A DNA stretch of 64,000 nucleotides from Nocardioidaceae bacterium UBA4001 (GTDB taxonomy: Bacteria > Actinomycetota > Actinomycetes > Propionibacteriales > Nocardioidaceae). Below are positions 9,667 through 18,225 of the stretch, piece after piece. Position 1 is the first letter of the stretch, and every line of letters begins with the position of its first letter. The notes beneath the pieces were generated by a model. It saw only the letters and a list, made by a program, of their open reading frames with translations. It was not told the DNA's origin and ran no database searches. The stretch spans positions 21,920 through 85,919 of the forward strand of contig DGBP01000058.1 in assembly GCA_002384855.1 (NCBI GenBank). The letters run 5' to 3'. Both the position numbers and the translations under genes were made by a program.

Positions 9667-10809
9667 GTGAACCCTCTGCACCAGCTCACGCTCGACCAGC
9701 TGCGCCGCCGGACCAGCGTCAAGTGGACGGTCTACCCCGACGACGTCCTGCCCCTGTGGGTGGCCGAGATGGACGTGCCGCCGGCGGAGCCGGTACGACG
9801 GGCGCTGGTCGACGCCGCCGAGCGGGGCGACACCGGCTACTCCTCCGCGGGCGTCTACGCGCCCGCGATGCGCGACTTCGCGGCCGCTCGGTGGGGCTGG
9901 CAGCTCGACGTCGACGCCACCCGGCTGGTGCCGGACGTGATGCGGGGGGTCGTGGAGGTGCTGCGGCTGGTGACCGACCCCGGTGACCCGGTGGTGGTCA
10001 ACTCGCCGGTGTACCCGCCGTTCTACGCGTTCGTCGAGCACGACGGCCGTCGGGTCGTCGAGTCCCCGCTCGGCGAGGACGGCCGGCTCGACCTCGCGCA
10101 CCTCGAGGCGACGTTCACCTCGCTGACCCGCGACGGCGGGCGGGCGTCGTACCTCCTCTGCAGCCCGCACAACCCCACCGGCGCCGTGCACACGCGCGAG
10201 GAGCTGACGGAGGTCGCGCGCCTCGCGGAGATGTACGGCGTCCGCGTGGTCGCCGACGAGATCCACGCGCCGATCGTCCACGGCGACGCGCGCCACACGC
10301 CGTACCTCTCCCTGCCCGGCACCGAGCGGGCCTTCGCACTCCTGTCGGCCTCGAAGGCATGGAACCTCCCCGGCGCGAAGGCCGCCCTCGCCGTGGCCGG
10401 GGCCGACGCGACCGAGGACCTGCACCGGATGCCCGAGGAGGTCGGCCACGGCGCCAGCCACCTCGGGGTCCTCTCCCACGTCGCGGCGCTGCGCGAAGGG
10501 GGCGGCTGGCTCGACGACCTGCTCGCCGGCCTCGACGCCAACCGCCTCCTGCTCGCGGACCTGGTCGCCGAGCACCTGCCCGGCGTGGGGTACCGCGTTC
10601 CCGACGGCACCTACCTGGCTTGGCTCGACTGCCGCGGCCTCGGCCTGGAGGACCCGGGCAGGGTGTTCATGAAGAAGGGCCGGGTCGCGCTGCAGCGAGG
10701 CTCGGACTTCGGCACCGGAGGCGAGGGCTTCGTCCGCCTGAACTTCGCCACCTCCCCGACGATCCTCGAGGAGGCCCTGCGGCGGATGGGCTCGGCCGTC
10801 ATGGGCTGA
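9667..10809 (+). CDS. MalY/PatB-type aminotransferase (cystathionine beta-lyase family)
   Basis: A fold-type I pyridoxal-phosphate enzyme of 380 residues. MalY/PatB proteins cleave C-S bonds, turning cystathionine into homocysteine, pyruvate and ammonia. Diagnostic blocks are RRTSVKWTVYPDDVLPLWVAEMD at the N-terminus (shown here only as the start RRTSVKW and the end LPLWVAEMD), YPPFY, ADEIHAPIV and the cofactor lysine Lys230 in SASKAWNLPG. The GTG at 9667 is chosen because GAAGGGAG lies just upstream and the family begins with this block. The 144 bases between this gene and the divergent carboxypeptidase gene hold the promoters of both. Confidence 0.9.
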   Translation: MNPLHQLTLDQLRRRTSVKWTVYPDDVLPLWVAEMDVPPAEPVRRALVDAAERGDTGYSSAGVYAPAMRDFAAARWGWQLDVDATRLVPDVMRGVVEVLRLVTDPGDPVVVNSPVYPPFYAFVEHDGRRVVESPLGEDGRLDLAHLEATFTSLTRDGGRASYLLCSPHNPTGAVHTREELTEVARLAEMYGVRVVADEIHAPIVHGDARHTPYLSLPGTERAFALLSASKAWNLPGAKAALAVAGADATEDLHRMPEEVGHGASHLGVLSHVAALREGGGWLDDLLAGLDANRLLLADLVAEHLPGVGYRVPDGTYLAWLDCRGLGLEDPGRVFMKKGRVALQRGSDFGTGGEGFVRLNFATSPTILEEALRRMGSAVMG

Positions 10810-10860
10810 CCCGCGGGCGATGGTTGGCTTTTCAAACACCCGGCGTACCGTGGACGGGCC

Positions 10861-11970
10861 ATGACCAGCAACCAGCACACCGTCACCAGCCTCCCCCTCG
10901 CCGTCCTCGACTTCGTCGGGATCGAGTACGGCGAGTCCGCCTCCGACTCCATCGAGGGCGCCGTCGACGTGGCCCGCGCCGTCGAGGCCGCCGGCTACCG
11001 GCGCTACTGGGTCTCCGAGCACCACAACATGCGCAGCCTCGCCTGCAGCGCGCCGGAGATCCTCATCGCCCTGCTCGGCGCCCGGACGTCGCGGATCAGG
11101 GTCGGTGCGGCCGGCATCATGCTGCCCAACCACGCATCGTTCAAGGTCGCCGAGACGTTCCGCACGCTGATGGCGATCCACCCCGGCCGGATCGATCTCG
11201 GCCTGGGCCGGGCGCCGGGCACCGACCCGATGACCGCGCATGTGCTGCGCCGAGGCATCGGCTCCGACCCCGGCACGGAGTTCCCCAACCAGGTCGCCGA
11301 GCTGCTCGCCTTCCTCGGCGACGGCTCCGACTTCCCCGAGGGGCACCCCTACCGGCAGCTCGTCGCCGCGCCGGTCGTCGAGGACCAGCCCGAGATCTTC
11401 GTGCTCGGGTCGAGCCCCTACGGCCCGAAGTTCGCCGCGGTCAACGGCATGCGGGCGGTCTTCGCCCATCACATGAGCCCGGAGCTCGCCTTCGACGTGC
11501 TGCAGGCCTACCGGCAGGAGTTCCGCCCGCGTCGTGAGGGCGACCGGCCCTGGTCGGCGATGTCGGTGCTGGCGTTCGCCTCCGACGACCAGGACGCCGT
11601 CCACGAGTTCGAGGCCGGCTGGGCGCTGACCATGCAGAACCTCGCGCGCAACATCCGCGAGCCGCTGCGCCCGGAGGAGGTCCGGGAGTACGCCCGCTCC
11701 GACGCCTTCCTCGCGCGCCGCCGTGACCGTGACCCGCGGATGGTCACCGGGGAGGCGTACGACGTCGTCGCCCGTCTCGCGGAGATGAGGCAGCGCGCCG
11801 AGGTCGACGAGATCGTCGTCGTCACCCCGAGCATCGACCGGGCCCGCCGGATCGCGAGCTTCGAGGCGATCGGCGACGCCTGGCCACGGTCGGCTGAGGA
11901 CCACCTCGCGTCGCCTCCCCGACCTGGTGTATTGAGGCCGGCCGGCGATGGCCCCACCCTGGCCTCATGA
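10861..11970 (+). CDS. LLM class flavin-dependent oxidoreductase
   Basis: A 369-residue TIM-barrel luciferase-like monooxygenase expected to use reduced FMN supplied by a separate reductase. The N-terminal strand (LPLAVLDFVG), YWVSEHHNM, the RIRVGAAGIMLPNH block and RIDLGLGRAPGTDP are typical of the MsnO8/YhbW-like LLM subgroup; substrate cannot be inferred. TACCGT at 10846 looks like a -10 and ends 9 bases before the ATG, so the message may be leaderless or nearly so. The stop overlaps the ATG of the next small ORF (ATGA), suggesting translational coupling. Confidence 0.9.
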   Translation: MTSNQHTVTSLPLAVLDFVGIEYGESASDSIEGAVDVARAVEAAGYRRYWVSEHHNMRSLACSAPEILIALLGARTSRIRVGAAGIMLPNHASFKVAETFRTLMAIHPGRIDLGLGRAPGTDPMTAHVLRRGIGSDPGTEFPNQVAELLAFLGDGSDFPEGHPYRQLVAAPVVEDQPEIFVLGSSPYGPKFAAVNGMRAVFAHHMSPELAFDVLQAYRQEFRPRREGDRPWSAMSVLAFASDDQDAVHEFEAGWALTMQNLARNIREPLRPEEVREYARSDAFLARRRDRDPRMVTGEAYDVVARLAEMRQRAEVDEIVVVTPSIDRARRIASFEAIGDAWPRSAEDHLASPPRPGVLRPAGDGPTLAS

Positions 11971-12143
11971 ACACCGACGACTCCGGCGCTGTCATGCAGG
12001 TCGTGCAACGGCTCGGCCTCGAGCTCCCCGACCGTTCCCCCGTGGAGATCATCTCCGCCGTCCTCGACGTCTGGGACCACGCCGTGCGCGGGGTGCCGGC
12101 GGTCGAGGCGGCGGTGGCCTCGGCCCGCTCCCGCCTCGGCTGA
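11967..12143 (+). CDS. Small acidic hypothetical protein coupled to the LLM gene
   Basis: A 58-residue ORF that begins at the ATG overlapping the stop of the LLM oxidoreductase gene by four bases (ATGA) and ends at TGA 12141-12143. Codons keep the strong third-position G/C bias of the neighbours. The peptide is acidic at the front (MNTDDSGAVMQVVQRLGLEL), with two predicted helices and a Trp near the middle (LDVWDHAV). I do not recognise a family. Coupling and codon use argue that it is translated; it could be a small partner of the oxidoreductase, which is only inference. Confidence 0.5.
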   Translation: MNTDDSGAVMQVVQRLGLELPDRSPVEIISAVLDVWDHAVRGVPAVEAAVASARSRLG

Positions 12144-12179
12144 GGCACCGGCTCGGCTGAGGCAGCCCCCGGGCCGGGG

Positions 12180-12764
12180 TCACCCTCCCGGGCAGGCTCC
12201 CCACATGCCCCTGCCCTCGGCACGTGCGTCGGTCTCGGCGGCTCGCATGAGGTCGATGAAGGCGTCGTTGGGCTCGAACAGCACCGCCTCGGCGTACCCC
12301 TCCCGGATCATCGAGAGGTTCACGAGCTCCCCGGACCCGGTCCACAGGTAGAGCAGGGTCCTGCCGTAGGGGTCCCTCAGGTCGCGGTCCGCGGCGACCC
12401 ACACCTCCGCACCCACGGGGAGCTTGTCGCGCAGCGCCCGGCTCGCCTCGTCGGCGAAGCACTCCTCCGGTCTTCCGGAGCGGCCGTGCTCCGGGGTGTC
12501 GATCTCGAGCAGCCGCACGGTGGTGTCCTCGCCTCGCCGCAACACCTCCGACCTCTCCTGGCCGGCCAGGCGCAGGGTGTCCCCGTCGACGTGGGAGACG
12601 ACCGTGGCGAGCACCGCGTCGTCGGGCACCTCGCCGGTCCCGGCCTCCCCGCGGGTCGGGGCGGCCCCCGGCGCCGGGGCCCCGTCGGGGTCGAGAAGTC
12701 TCACCCCCACGGCGACGCCCACGACGACCAGGACCGCGACCAGCACACTGAGGACCTTGCCCAC
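12180..12764 (-). CDS. Thermonuclease (SNase) family protein with N-terminal membrane anchor
   Basis: A 194-residue protein with a hydrophobic N-terminus (VLSVLVAVLVVVGVAVGV), either an uncleaved anchor or a signal peptide, then a Pro/Ala-rich linker and a staphylococcal-nuclease domain. Domain marks are VVSHVDGDTLRL (metal-binding Asp), VRLLEIDTPE (catalytic Arg and Asp), DPYGRTLLYLW and NLSMIREGYAE. The family cleaves DNA and RNA in a calcium-dependent way, here probably at or outside the membrane. The start is GTG 12764. It converges on the LLM operon, leaving 36 bases. Confidence 0.9.
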   Translation of the reverse strand: MGKVLSVLVAVLVVVGVAVGVRLLDPDGAPAPGAAPTRGEAGTGEVPDDAVLATVVSHVDGDTLRLAGQERSEVLRRGEDTTVRLLEIDTPEHGRSGRPEECFADEASRALRDKLPVGAEVWVAADRDLRDPYGRTLLYLWTGSGELVNLSMIREGYAEAVLFEPNDAFIDLMRAAETDARAEGRGMWGACPGG

Positions 12765-12821
12765 GCGACGTCCTTGCCGGAATAGGGAGAACTGCTGATC
12801 CCGAGGCCTACCTCAGGCTCC

Positions 12822-12827
12822 TAGCGT
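12822..12827 (+). promoter_or_regulatory. Putative -10 element (TAGCGT)
   Basis: The same TAGCGT hexamer as at 315, here 32 bases before a small ORF with its own CAGGAG ribosome site. It supports transcription of that short gene. No convincing -35 is seen. Confidence 0.35.
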
Positions 12828-12859
12828 CTCGGTCATCACCTCGAGAGCCAGGAGCCGAC

Positions 12860-13003
12860 ATGATGTCAGAGGTCAGGATCAGCCGGACGCAGGCACAGGC
12901 CCAGCAGGACGGGCTGTCCGCAGCACTCGGACCGGGGCGCCGCCCCCGCCGTCCGCGACGCCGCCGGGACCGTCACCCCCGGCAGCCCGCGCCGGAGGTG
13001 TGA
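12860..13003 (+). CDS. Small Arg/Pro-rich basic hypothetical protein
   Basis: A 47-residue ORF starting at ATG 12860 (ATGATG; the second ATG is also possible), with CAGGAG 7 bases upstream and a TAGCGT -10-like element further up. The first half is Gln/Ala-rich (RISRTQAQAQQDG) and the second is an arginine/proline tract (RRPRRPRRRRDRH), so it may bind nucleic acid or simply be basic and disordered. No family is recognised. It sits between the divergently read thermonuclease gene and a convergent hemerythrin-like gene. Below the usual size cut-off, it is supported only by its signals and codon bias. Confidence 0.42.
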   Translation: MMSEVRISRTQAQAQQDGLSAALGPGRRPRRPRRRRDRHPRQPAPEV

Positions 13004-13015
13004 GGGACGAGCCGC

Positions 13016-13717
13016 TCAGTGGCGGGTCCGCCGCCTGTGCTGGACGACCGGTGCGGACCCGTCGAGCAGCGGCTCACCCAGCAGGTACTGCGCCACCAGG
13101 CTGTCGTCGGTGTGCTCCTTCGGGTGGGGTCGCACCGGCGCCGGAACGTTTCGGTTCTCGGCGGTGTCCCAGAACCGGTCGGCGACCGACCAGACCCGCC
13201 GGGCCAGGTGCCCGAGGCGTCCACGGTGCGGCAGGTGCGGGTGCGCGCGGGTCGGCGCCCTCAGCTCGGCGCGGTAGACACGCTCGGCGATGGCGGCGGA
13301 CCCCTGCCGGTCGATCCTCGTCGCGAGAACCCCGGCGAGGTCCCGCTCGAGCACGTTGTGCGACAGCAGGCGGCGCCGTACCTCGTCCCACACCTCGTCC
13401 CACGGCAGGTGGGCGACGTGCTGCTCGCCGTACACCCGTGCCTTGAGCCGGGACAGGGACTGCTCCAGTGCGCGCGCCTCCCGGAGGTAGGCGGTCACAG
13501 CGTCCTCGCCCGCCTCCATCCGGTGTGCCACCTCGGGCAGCACCGCCTCCTCGACGGCCGCCAGGTGCCGGCTGGTGGCGGCCAGGAACGCGTCGGTACG
13601 ACGGGCCTGCTCCCGCGGGTCACGCCGTGGGGCGTCCGGGTGTGACGCCTCGGCCAGCCGCTGCTGCAACGACTGGTGGGTGGCCTCCACGGTGACCACC
13701 AAGGGGTTCGTGCTCAT
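13016..13717 (-). CDS. Hemerythrin-like (HHE) domain protein
   Basis: About 233 residues from ATG 13717, preceded by CGAGGTGATCGAG. The N-terminal 150 residues look like a four-helix hemerythrin bundle with candidate iron ligands in VEATHQSLQQ, RHLAAVEEAVLPEV and LLSHNVLERDL. The His and Glu spacing is looser than in classical HHE proteins, so metal binding is inferred. The remainder is basic, His/Arg-rich and ends in VVQHRRRTRH. Such proteins sense or carry oxygen, nitric oxide or iron. The gene is divergent from a flavin reductase across about 194 bases that must hold both promoters. Confidence 0.65.
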   Translation of the reverse strand: MSTNPLVVTVEATHQSLQQRLAEASHPDAPRRDPREQARRTDAFLAATSRHLAAVEEAVLPEVAHRMEAGEDAVTAYLREARALEQSLSRLKARVYGEQHVAHLPWDEVWDEVRRRLLSHNVLERDLAGVLATRIDRQGSAAIAERVYRAELRAPTRAHPHLPHRGRLGHLARRVWSVADRFWDTAENRNVPAPVRPHPKEHTDDSLVAQYLLGEPLLDGSAPVVQHRRRTRH

Positions 13718-13911
13718 CTCGATCACCTCGCCGCGGAGCCATCGCGGCCTGAGCGCCCGATGCACTCCACGGGACAGTCTCGTCCTGCGGCGCCCGGGGG
13801 ACAAGGGCCGGCGCCCACCCCTCTGGCCCACCGTCCTCTGGCCGACCGCGGCCGGACAGGGCAGTCTGGGACGACGAGGCAGATCCGACGAACCTGGTCG
13901 AGGAGGACGTC

Positions 13912-15135
13912 ATGGCAGGCACCGGCACGTTCGTGATCGTCGGCGGTGGGCTCGCCGCCGCCAAGGCCGCCGAGGCGCTGCGCGACGAGGGGTACGACGG
14001 GCGGCTGGTGCTCGTCGGCGAGGAGCACCACCTGCCCTACGAACGCCCTCCGCTGTCGAAGAGCTACCTGCTGGGCAAGAAGAATCTGGAGGACACGCTC
14101 GTCCACCCGCCCGAGTGGTACGACGACCGCGACGTCGACCTGCACCTCGGCACGCGGGCCACCGCCCTGGACCTCGTCGGCCGGACCGTGTCCGTGGGCG
14201 ACGAGCTGACCGGCTTCGACAGGCTGCTGGTCGCCACCGGCTCGACACCCCGACGGCTGGCCCTGGCCGATGACAGCGGTGCACCCGTGACCTACCTGCG
14301 CACCCTCGAGGACAGCCGGCGGATCAAGGAGTCGCTGCAGCCCGGGCAACGGTGGTGCGTGGTCGGCGGTGGGTGGATCGGCCTGGAGGTGGCCGCAGCC
14401 GCGCGAGGCGCCGGCTGCGAGGTGACCGTGCTCGAGTCGCTCGAGCTCCCGCTGCTGCGGGTGCTCGGGCGTGAGGTGGCCCAGGTGTTCGCCGACCTGC
14501 ACCGCGCGGAGGGGGTCGACCTGAGGGTCGGCGCGAGCATCACCGGGATCGAACACGTCGACGGGACGGCCGCCGTACGCCTCGCCGACGGCACGTCGGT
14601 CAAGGCCGACCTCCTGCTGGTCGGCATCGGCGCGACGCCGAACGTCGACCTGGCCAGGTCCGGCGGGCTGGCGGTCGGCGACGGGATCCTCACCGACGAG
14701 CGGCTGCGGACCTCCCACCCGGACGTGTTCGCCGCCGGCGACGTGGCCAACGCCCAGCACCCGGTGATCGGGCGGCGGGTCCGCGTCGAGCACTGGGACA
14801 ACGCGATCGCCCAAGGGGCCGCGGCCGCGCGCAACATGCTCGGCGCCGGGCTCCCCTACGACCGGCTGCCCTACTTCTACACCGACCAGTACGACCTCGG
14901 CATGGAGTACGTCGGCCACGTCGATCCGGACGGGGCCGACGAGGTCGTGCTCCGTGGCGACCCCGCCGACGGCGTCTTCAGCGCTTTCTGGCTGCACCAC
15001 CAGCGGGTCGTCGCGGGCATGCACGTCAACGACTGGGACGCCCTCGACCCGATCCGGGCCGTCGTCACCTCGGGCGCGGTCGACGTCGACGCCCTCCGTG
15101 ACGTGCGGGTGCCGTTGAGCGACCTGGTGGACTGA
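13912..15135 (+). CDS. Ferredoxin-reductase-type FAD/NAD(P) oxidoreductase
   Basis: A 407-residue flavoprotein of the rhodocoxin/putidaredoxin reductase type, which moves electrons from NAD(P)H through FAD to a [2Fe-2S] ferredoxin. Two dinucleotide folds are visible: FVIVGGGLAAAKAAE at the N-terminus for FAD and WCVVGGGWIGLEVAAAARG in the middle for NAD(P). The conserved VFAAGDVANAQHP and the C-terminal reductase dimer-like domain also fit. ATG 13912 follows GAGGAGG. No ferredoxin or P450 gene is next to it, so its partner is unknown. Confidence 0.92.
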   Translation: MAGTGTFVIVGGGLAAAKAAEALRDEGYDGRLVLVGEEHHLPYERPPLSKSYLLGKKNLEDTLVHPPEWYDDRDVDLHLGTRATALDLVGRTVSVGDELTGFDRLLVATGSTPRRLALADDSGAPVTYLRTLEDSRRIKESLQPGQRWCVVGGGWIGLEVAAAARGAGCEVTVLESLELPLLRVLGREVAQVFADLHRAEGVDLRVGASITGIEHVDGTAAVRLADGTSVKADLLLVGIGATPNVDLARSGGLAVGDGILTDERLRTSHPDVFAAGDVANAQHPVIGRRVRVEHWDNAIAQGAAAARNMLGAGLPYDRLPYFYTDQYDLGMEYVGHVDPDGADEVVLRGDPADGVFSAFWLHHQRVVAGMHVNDWDALDPIRAVVTSGAVDVDALRDVRVPLSDLVD

Positions 15136-15182
15136 GGATCGCGACGTGGCACCGGTCATGTACTCGGTCGGGACGCGCCCCT

Positions 15183-15188
15183 AGGCTG
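15183..15188 (+). promoter_or_regulatory. Putative -10 element (TAGGCT) of a leaderless promoter
   Basis: CCTAGGCTGGGCCGATG: the TAGGCT hexamer ends 5 bases before the ATG at 15194 and no Shine-Dalgarno sequence is present. Both facts fit a leaderless transcript. Confidence 0.4.
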
Positions 15189-15193
15189 GGCCG

Positions 15194-15628
15194 ATGGCGT
15201 CGGTCAAGCAGTTCCAGGTCACCTTCGACTGCGCAGAGCCCGAGCACGTGGCTCGCTTCTGGTGCGAGGTGCTGGGGTACGTCGTTCCGCCGCCACCGGA
15301 AGGGTTTGCCACCTGGGACGACTTCGACCGCGGACTGCCGCCGGAGCAGCAGGGCTCGGCGTTCGCGTGCGTCGATCCCTCAGGGGTGGGCCCACGGCTG
15401 TTCTTCCAGCGTGTTCCCGAAGGGAAGGTCGTCAAGAACCGGGTGCACCTCGACGTGCGGGTCGGCACCGGGCTCGTGGGTGAGGAGCGTGTGGCTGTAC
15501 TCGAGGCCGAGTGCGCACGACTGCTCACGCTCGGCGGGTCGCGCGTGCGACTGCTGCGTGCCGACGGGGTGAACGAGTCGTGCCTCGTGATGCAGGACGT
15601 CGAGGGCAACGAGTTCTGTCTCGACTGA
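15194..15628 (+). CDS. VOC family (glyoxalase-like) protein
   Basis: A 144-residue protein with the vicinal-oxygen-chelate fold pattern: VKQFQVTFDCAEPEHVARFW opens the first beta-alpha-beta unit, KNRVHLDVRVG opens the second, and MQDVEGNEFCLD is the conserved end strand with its metal-ligand Glu. This subgroup (Glyoxalase_6) is abundant in actinobacteria and has no assigned substrate. Its promoter suggests a leaderless message. Confidence 0.9.
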   Translation: MASVKQFQVTFDCAEPEHVARFWCEVLGYVVPPPPEGFATWDDFDRGLPPEQQGSAFACVDPSGVGPRLFFQRVPEGKVVKNRVHLDVRVGTGLVGEERVAVLEAECARLLTLGGSRVRLLRADGVNESCLVMQDVEGNEFCLD

Positions 15629-15757
15629 CCTCGGGTCATCCTGCCCACACTCACCGAGACCTCCACCTCGCCGAGAAAGGGGCGACCTGGGGCGTTGCAC
15701 ACACCGGCGGTGCGCCGGACCGGTCGGACGGCGGCGCACGAGTCGTCCAGGCTGCGG

Positions 15758-16030
15758 TCACGGCCAACACGTTCGACACCGACGGGATCCTCGGTCGTCG
15801 AGGTAGTTCAGCACCGTCAGGGCACCGGCGATCTCGTCACCGTGGATGGTCCCCCACACGACCATCACCGGGTCCTCCGGCGTGATGTCGGCCGAGGCGA
15901 TGCGCAGGAGGTCCCGCGTCCCGGTGTCGTACACGAGCTCGTGCCGCTGCACGGTGAGGTCCTCGCGCGCGTCGACCGTCGCGAGCAGGCGCTCGTGGAA
16001 CTGCGCCGACGGCATCGCGGTGGTGTACAT
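15758..16030 (-). pseudogene. Truncated zinc peptidase (M14/aspartoacylase-like), N-terminal fragment
   Basis: A 90-residue frame starting near ATG 16030. It contains MVVWGTIHGDEIAGALTVL, the start of an M14 or succinylglutamate-desuccinylase-type domain with the first two zinc ligands (HGDE). The frame then loses similarity (DDRGSRRCRTCWP) and stops at 15758. The family needs at least 150 more residues including a second His and a catalytic Glu, and neither is found downstream on this strand before the VOC gene. It is therefore a 3'-deleted remnant, unlikely to be enzymatic. Confidence 0.65.
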
Positions 16031-16121
16031 ACCTCTCACCTTCACCCGACGCGCCCCCGCCGGCCTCCCGGCACTCGACGGTGGCCCTACCGTCGGGCGG
16101 CGTCCACGGCAGACTGTCCCC

Positions 16122-17996
16122 ATGAGCGACCTCTCGGACCTCGACCTGTCCGGTCTCGACGGGGTCGACCCGCTGCGCCGTGAGGTCTTCGAGGCCCGGC
16201 TCGAACGCTGGCTGTCGGACCTTCGCGAGGCGGTCGAGGAGCTGTACGACGACCCGGCGGACGTCGTACGACGGCTGGTGGCTCTCGCGGCGACCGCCTA
16301 CGTGGAGAGGGACGACGCACTGCACCACCTCGACCTGCGCCGGTCGCTGGCACCCGACTGGTTCCAGCGTCCCGAGATGGTGGGCTACGCCGCCTACACC
16401 GACCGGTTCGCCGAGGACCTCGCCGGAGTGGCCGAGCGGGTCGGCTACCTGGAGGAGCTGGGTGTCCGCTACCTCCACCTGATGCCGCTGTTGCAGACAC
16501 GTCCCGCGCCGAACGACGGCGGGTACGCCGTGCAGGACTACCGGCGGATCCGGCCCGACCTCGGCACGATGGAGGACCTCCGCTCCCTGGCGGCGACGTT
16601 GCGGGGCCGCGGGATCAGCCTCTGCCTGGACCTGGTGCTCAACCACGTGGCGCGCGAGCACGAGTGGGCCGAGCGCGCCCGGGCCGGTGAGGAGAGGTAC
16701 CGCGACTACTTCCTCGTCTTTCCCGACCGCGACGTCCCCGACGCCTACGAGGCGACCCTGCCGGAGGTGTTCCCCGACTTCGCCCCCGGGAGCTTCACCT
16801 TCGACACCGACCTCGACGCCTGGGTGTGGACCACGTTCAACGCCTACCAGTGGGACGTCAACTGGGCGAACCCCGACGTGCTGTGCGAGTACGCCGACAT
16901 CGTCCTGCACCTGGCCAACCAGGGCGTGGAGGTGCTGCGCCTCGACGCCATCGCCTTCATCTGGAAGCGCCTGGGCACGAGCTGCCAGAACCAGCCGGAG
17001 GTGCACGCGCTCACCCAGGCGCTGCGGGCGGTCACGCGGATCGCCTGCCCCGCGGTGGTGTTCAAGGCCGAGGCGATCGTCGGGCCCCAGGACCTGCTCG
17101 CCTACCTCGGCGAGGGCCGGCACCACGGCAAGGTCAGCGACCTCGCCTACCACAACGGCCTCATGGTGCAGATCTGGTCGATGCTCGCCTCGCAGTCGGC
17201 GCTGCTGGGGACGCAGGCGCTCAGCGCGCTCCCGGACCCGCCGGCCTCCACGGCGTGGGTCACCTACGCCCGTTGCCACGACGACATCGGGTGGGCGATC
17301 TCCGACGAGGACGCCGCGGCGGTCGGCCTGTCGGGGGCCATGCACCGTCGTTTCCTGAGCGACTTCTACGCGGGCGACTTCCCCGGCTCGTGGGCGCGGG
17401 GGCTGGTGTTCCAGGAGAACGCCGCCACCGGCGACCGCCGCATCTCCGGATCCCTGGCGTCGCTGGCGGGTCTCCAGGTGGGTGACCCGCACGCGGTACG
17501 ACGCATCCTGCTCGCCCACGCGATCATCCTCGGCTTCGGCGGCGTGCCGCTTATCTGGATGGGCGACGAGCTGGGTCTGCTCAACGACCCGGACTGGGAC
17601 GCCGTCCCCGAGCACGCCGAGGACAACCGCTGGGTGCACCGGCCCCGCATGCCGTGGCCGGTCCCCCCGGACACCCACCGCGTGCAGCGAGGCCTCCGGT
17701 CGCTGATCGGGGCCCGCGCGACCCTGCCGCACCTGCACGCCTCGGTGCCCGCGTCGGTGCTCCCGCCTCGGGACCCTGCGGTGTTCCTCGTCGCGCGCCA
17801 GCATCCCCTCGGGACGATGCTCGGTGCCTACAACATGGCGCCCGAGCCGCGGCACGTCCCGCTGGAGGTTCTCCGGACCGTGGGGCTCGACGCAGCATCG
17901 GTCGTGGACCACCTCACGGATGAGGCCCCGGAGGTCCGCGACGAGGCGGTGCAGCTGGCGCCGTACGCCGCGGTGTGGCTGGTCGCCCGTCCCTGA
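16122..17996 (+). CDS. Amylosucrase-type GH13 glycoside hydrolase
   Basis: A 624-residue enzyme close to amylosucrase in length and layout: a helical N-terminal domain, then the (beta/alpha)8 barrel, then a short beta domain. Amylosucrase makes alpha-1,4-glucan from sucrose, releasing fructose. Candidate catalytic residues are the nucleophile Asp275 (LRLDAIAF), the acid/base Glu317 (VFKAEAIVG) and the stabilising Asp387/388 (RCHDDIGW); the first two are spaced exactly as in the Neisseria enzyme (42 residues). LLQTRPAPNDGGYAV and LDLVLNHVAREH are also typical. There is no signal peptide. Sucrose hydrolase or trehalose synthase activity is an alternative within the subfamily. Confidence 0.88.
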   Translation: MSDLSDLDLSGLDGVDPLRREVFEARLERWLSDLREAVEELYDDPADVVRRLVALAATAYVERDDALHHLDLRRSLAPDWFQRPEMVGYAAYTDRFAEDLAGVAERVGYLEELGVRYLHLMPLLQTRPAPNDGGYAVQDYRRIRPDLGTMEDLRSLAATLRGRGISLCLDLVLNHVAREHEWAERARAGEERYRDYFLVFPDRDVPDAYEATLPEVFPDFAPGSFTFDTDLDAWVWTTFNAYQWDVNWANPDVLCEYADIVLHLANQGVEVLRLDAIAFIWKRLGTSCQNQPEVHALTQALRAVTRIACPAVVFKAEAIVGPQDLLAYLGEGRHHGKVSDLAYHNGLMVQIWSMLASQSALLGTQALSALPDPPASTAWVTYARCHDDIGWAISDEDAAAVGLSGAMHRRFLSDFYAGDFPGSWARGLVFQENAATGDRRISGSLASLAGLQVGDPHAVRRILLAHAIILGFGGVPLIWMGDELGLLNDPDWDAVPEHAEDNRWVHRPRMPWPVPPDTHRVQRGLRSLIGARATLPHLHASVPASVLPPRDPAVFLVARQHPLGTMLGAYNMAPEPRHVPLEVLRTVGLDAASVVDHLTDEAPEVRDEAVQLAPYAAVWLVARP

Positions 17997-18062
17997 CCGG
18001 CCGACCCGGCGCGTGTGCAGACACCGCCCCGGCCGCCGCGATGCCTGGGCGCGGGGCTACAA

Positions 18063-18130
18063 CCGTCCGGGTGGATGGTTATGGCCCCGCAATCCGCCCT
18101 GCGAGGGGCCACAACAGTCCACCCGGATGG
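18063..18130. repeat. Long imperfect inverted repeat (26-base arms, 16-base loop)
   Basis: The left arm is 18063-18088 and the right arm 18105-18130. Read as reverse complement, the right arm matches the left at about 22 of 26 positions. GGATGGTT..GGCCCCGC appears again just after, giving a direct-repeat component. The element sits between the amylosucrase and protease genes, both on the plus strand, and has no U-tract. It could be a transcription terminator or a mobile palindromic element. Confidence 0.6.
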
Positions 18131-18225
18131 TTCCGGCCCCGCGGACCCCCAAGCGCTCGAGGCGGCGTCCGACCGGCGGGGATCGATGAGCGACGGCGCC
18201 TCGTTGAGGACATGAGGGCGAGGGA

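Noticed and set aside
9643..11904. A 753-codon open frame antisense to the MalY-type and LLM genes
   Set aside because: High-GC genes leave long antisense open frames; the translation is low-complexity (Arg/Val/Gly/His) with no family signal, while the plus strand carries two clear enzymes.
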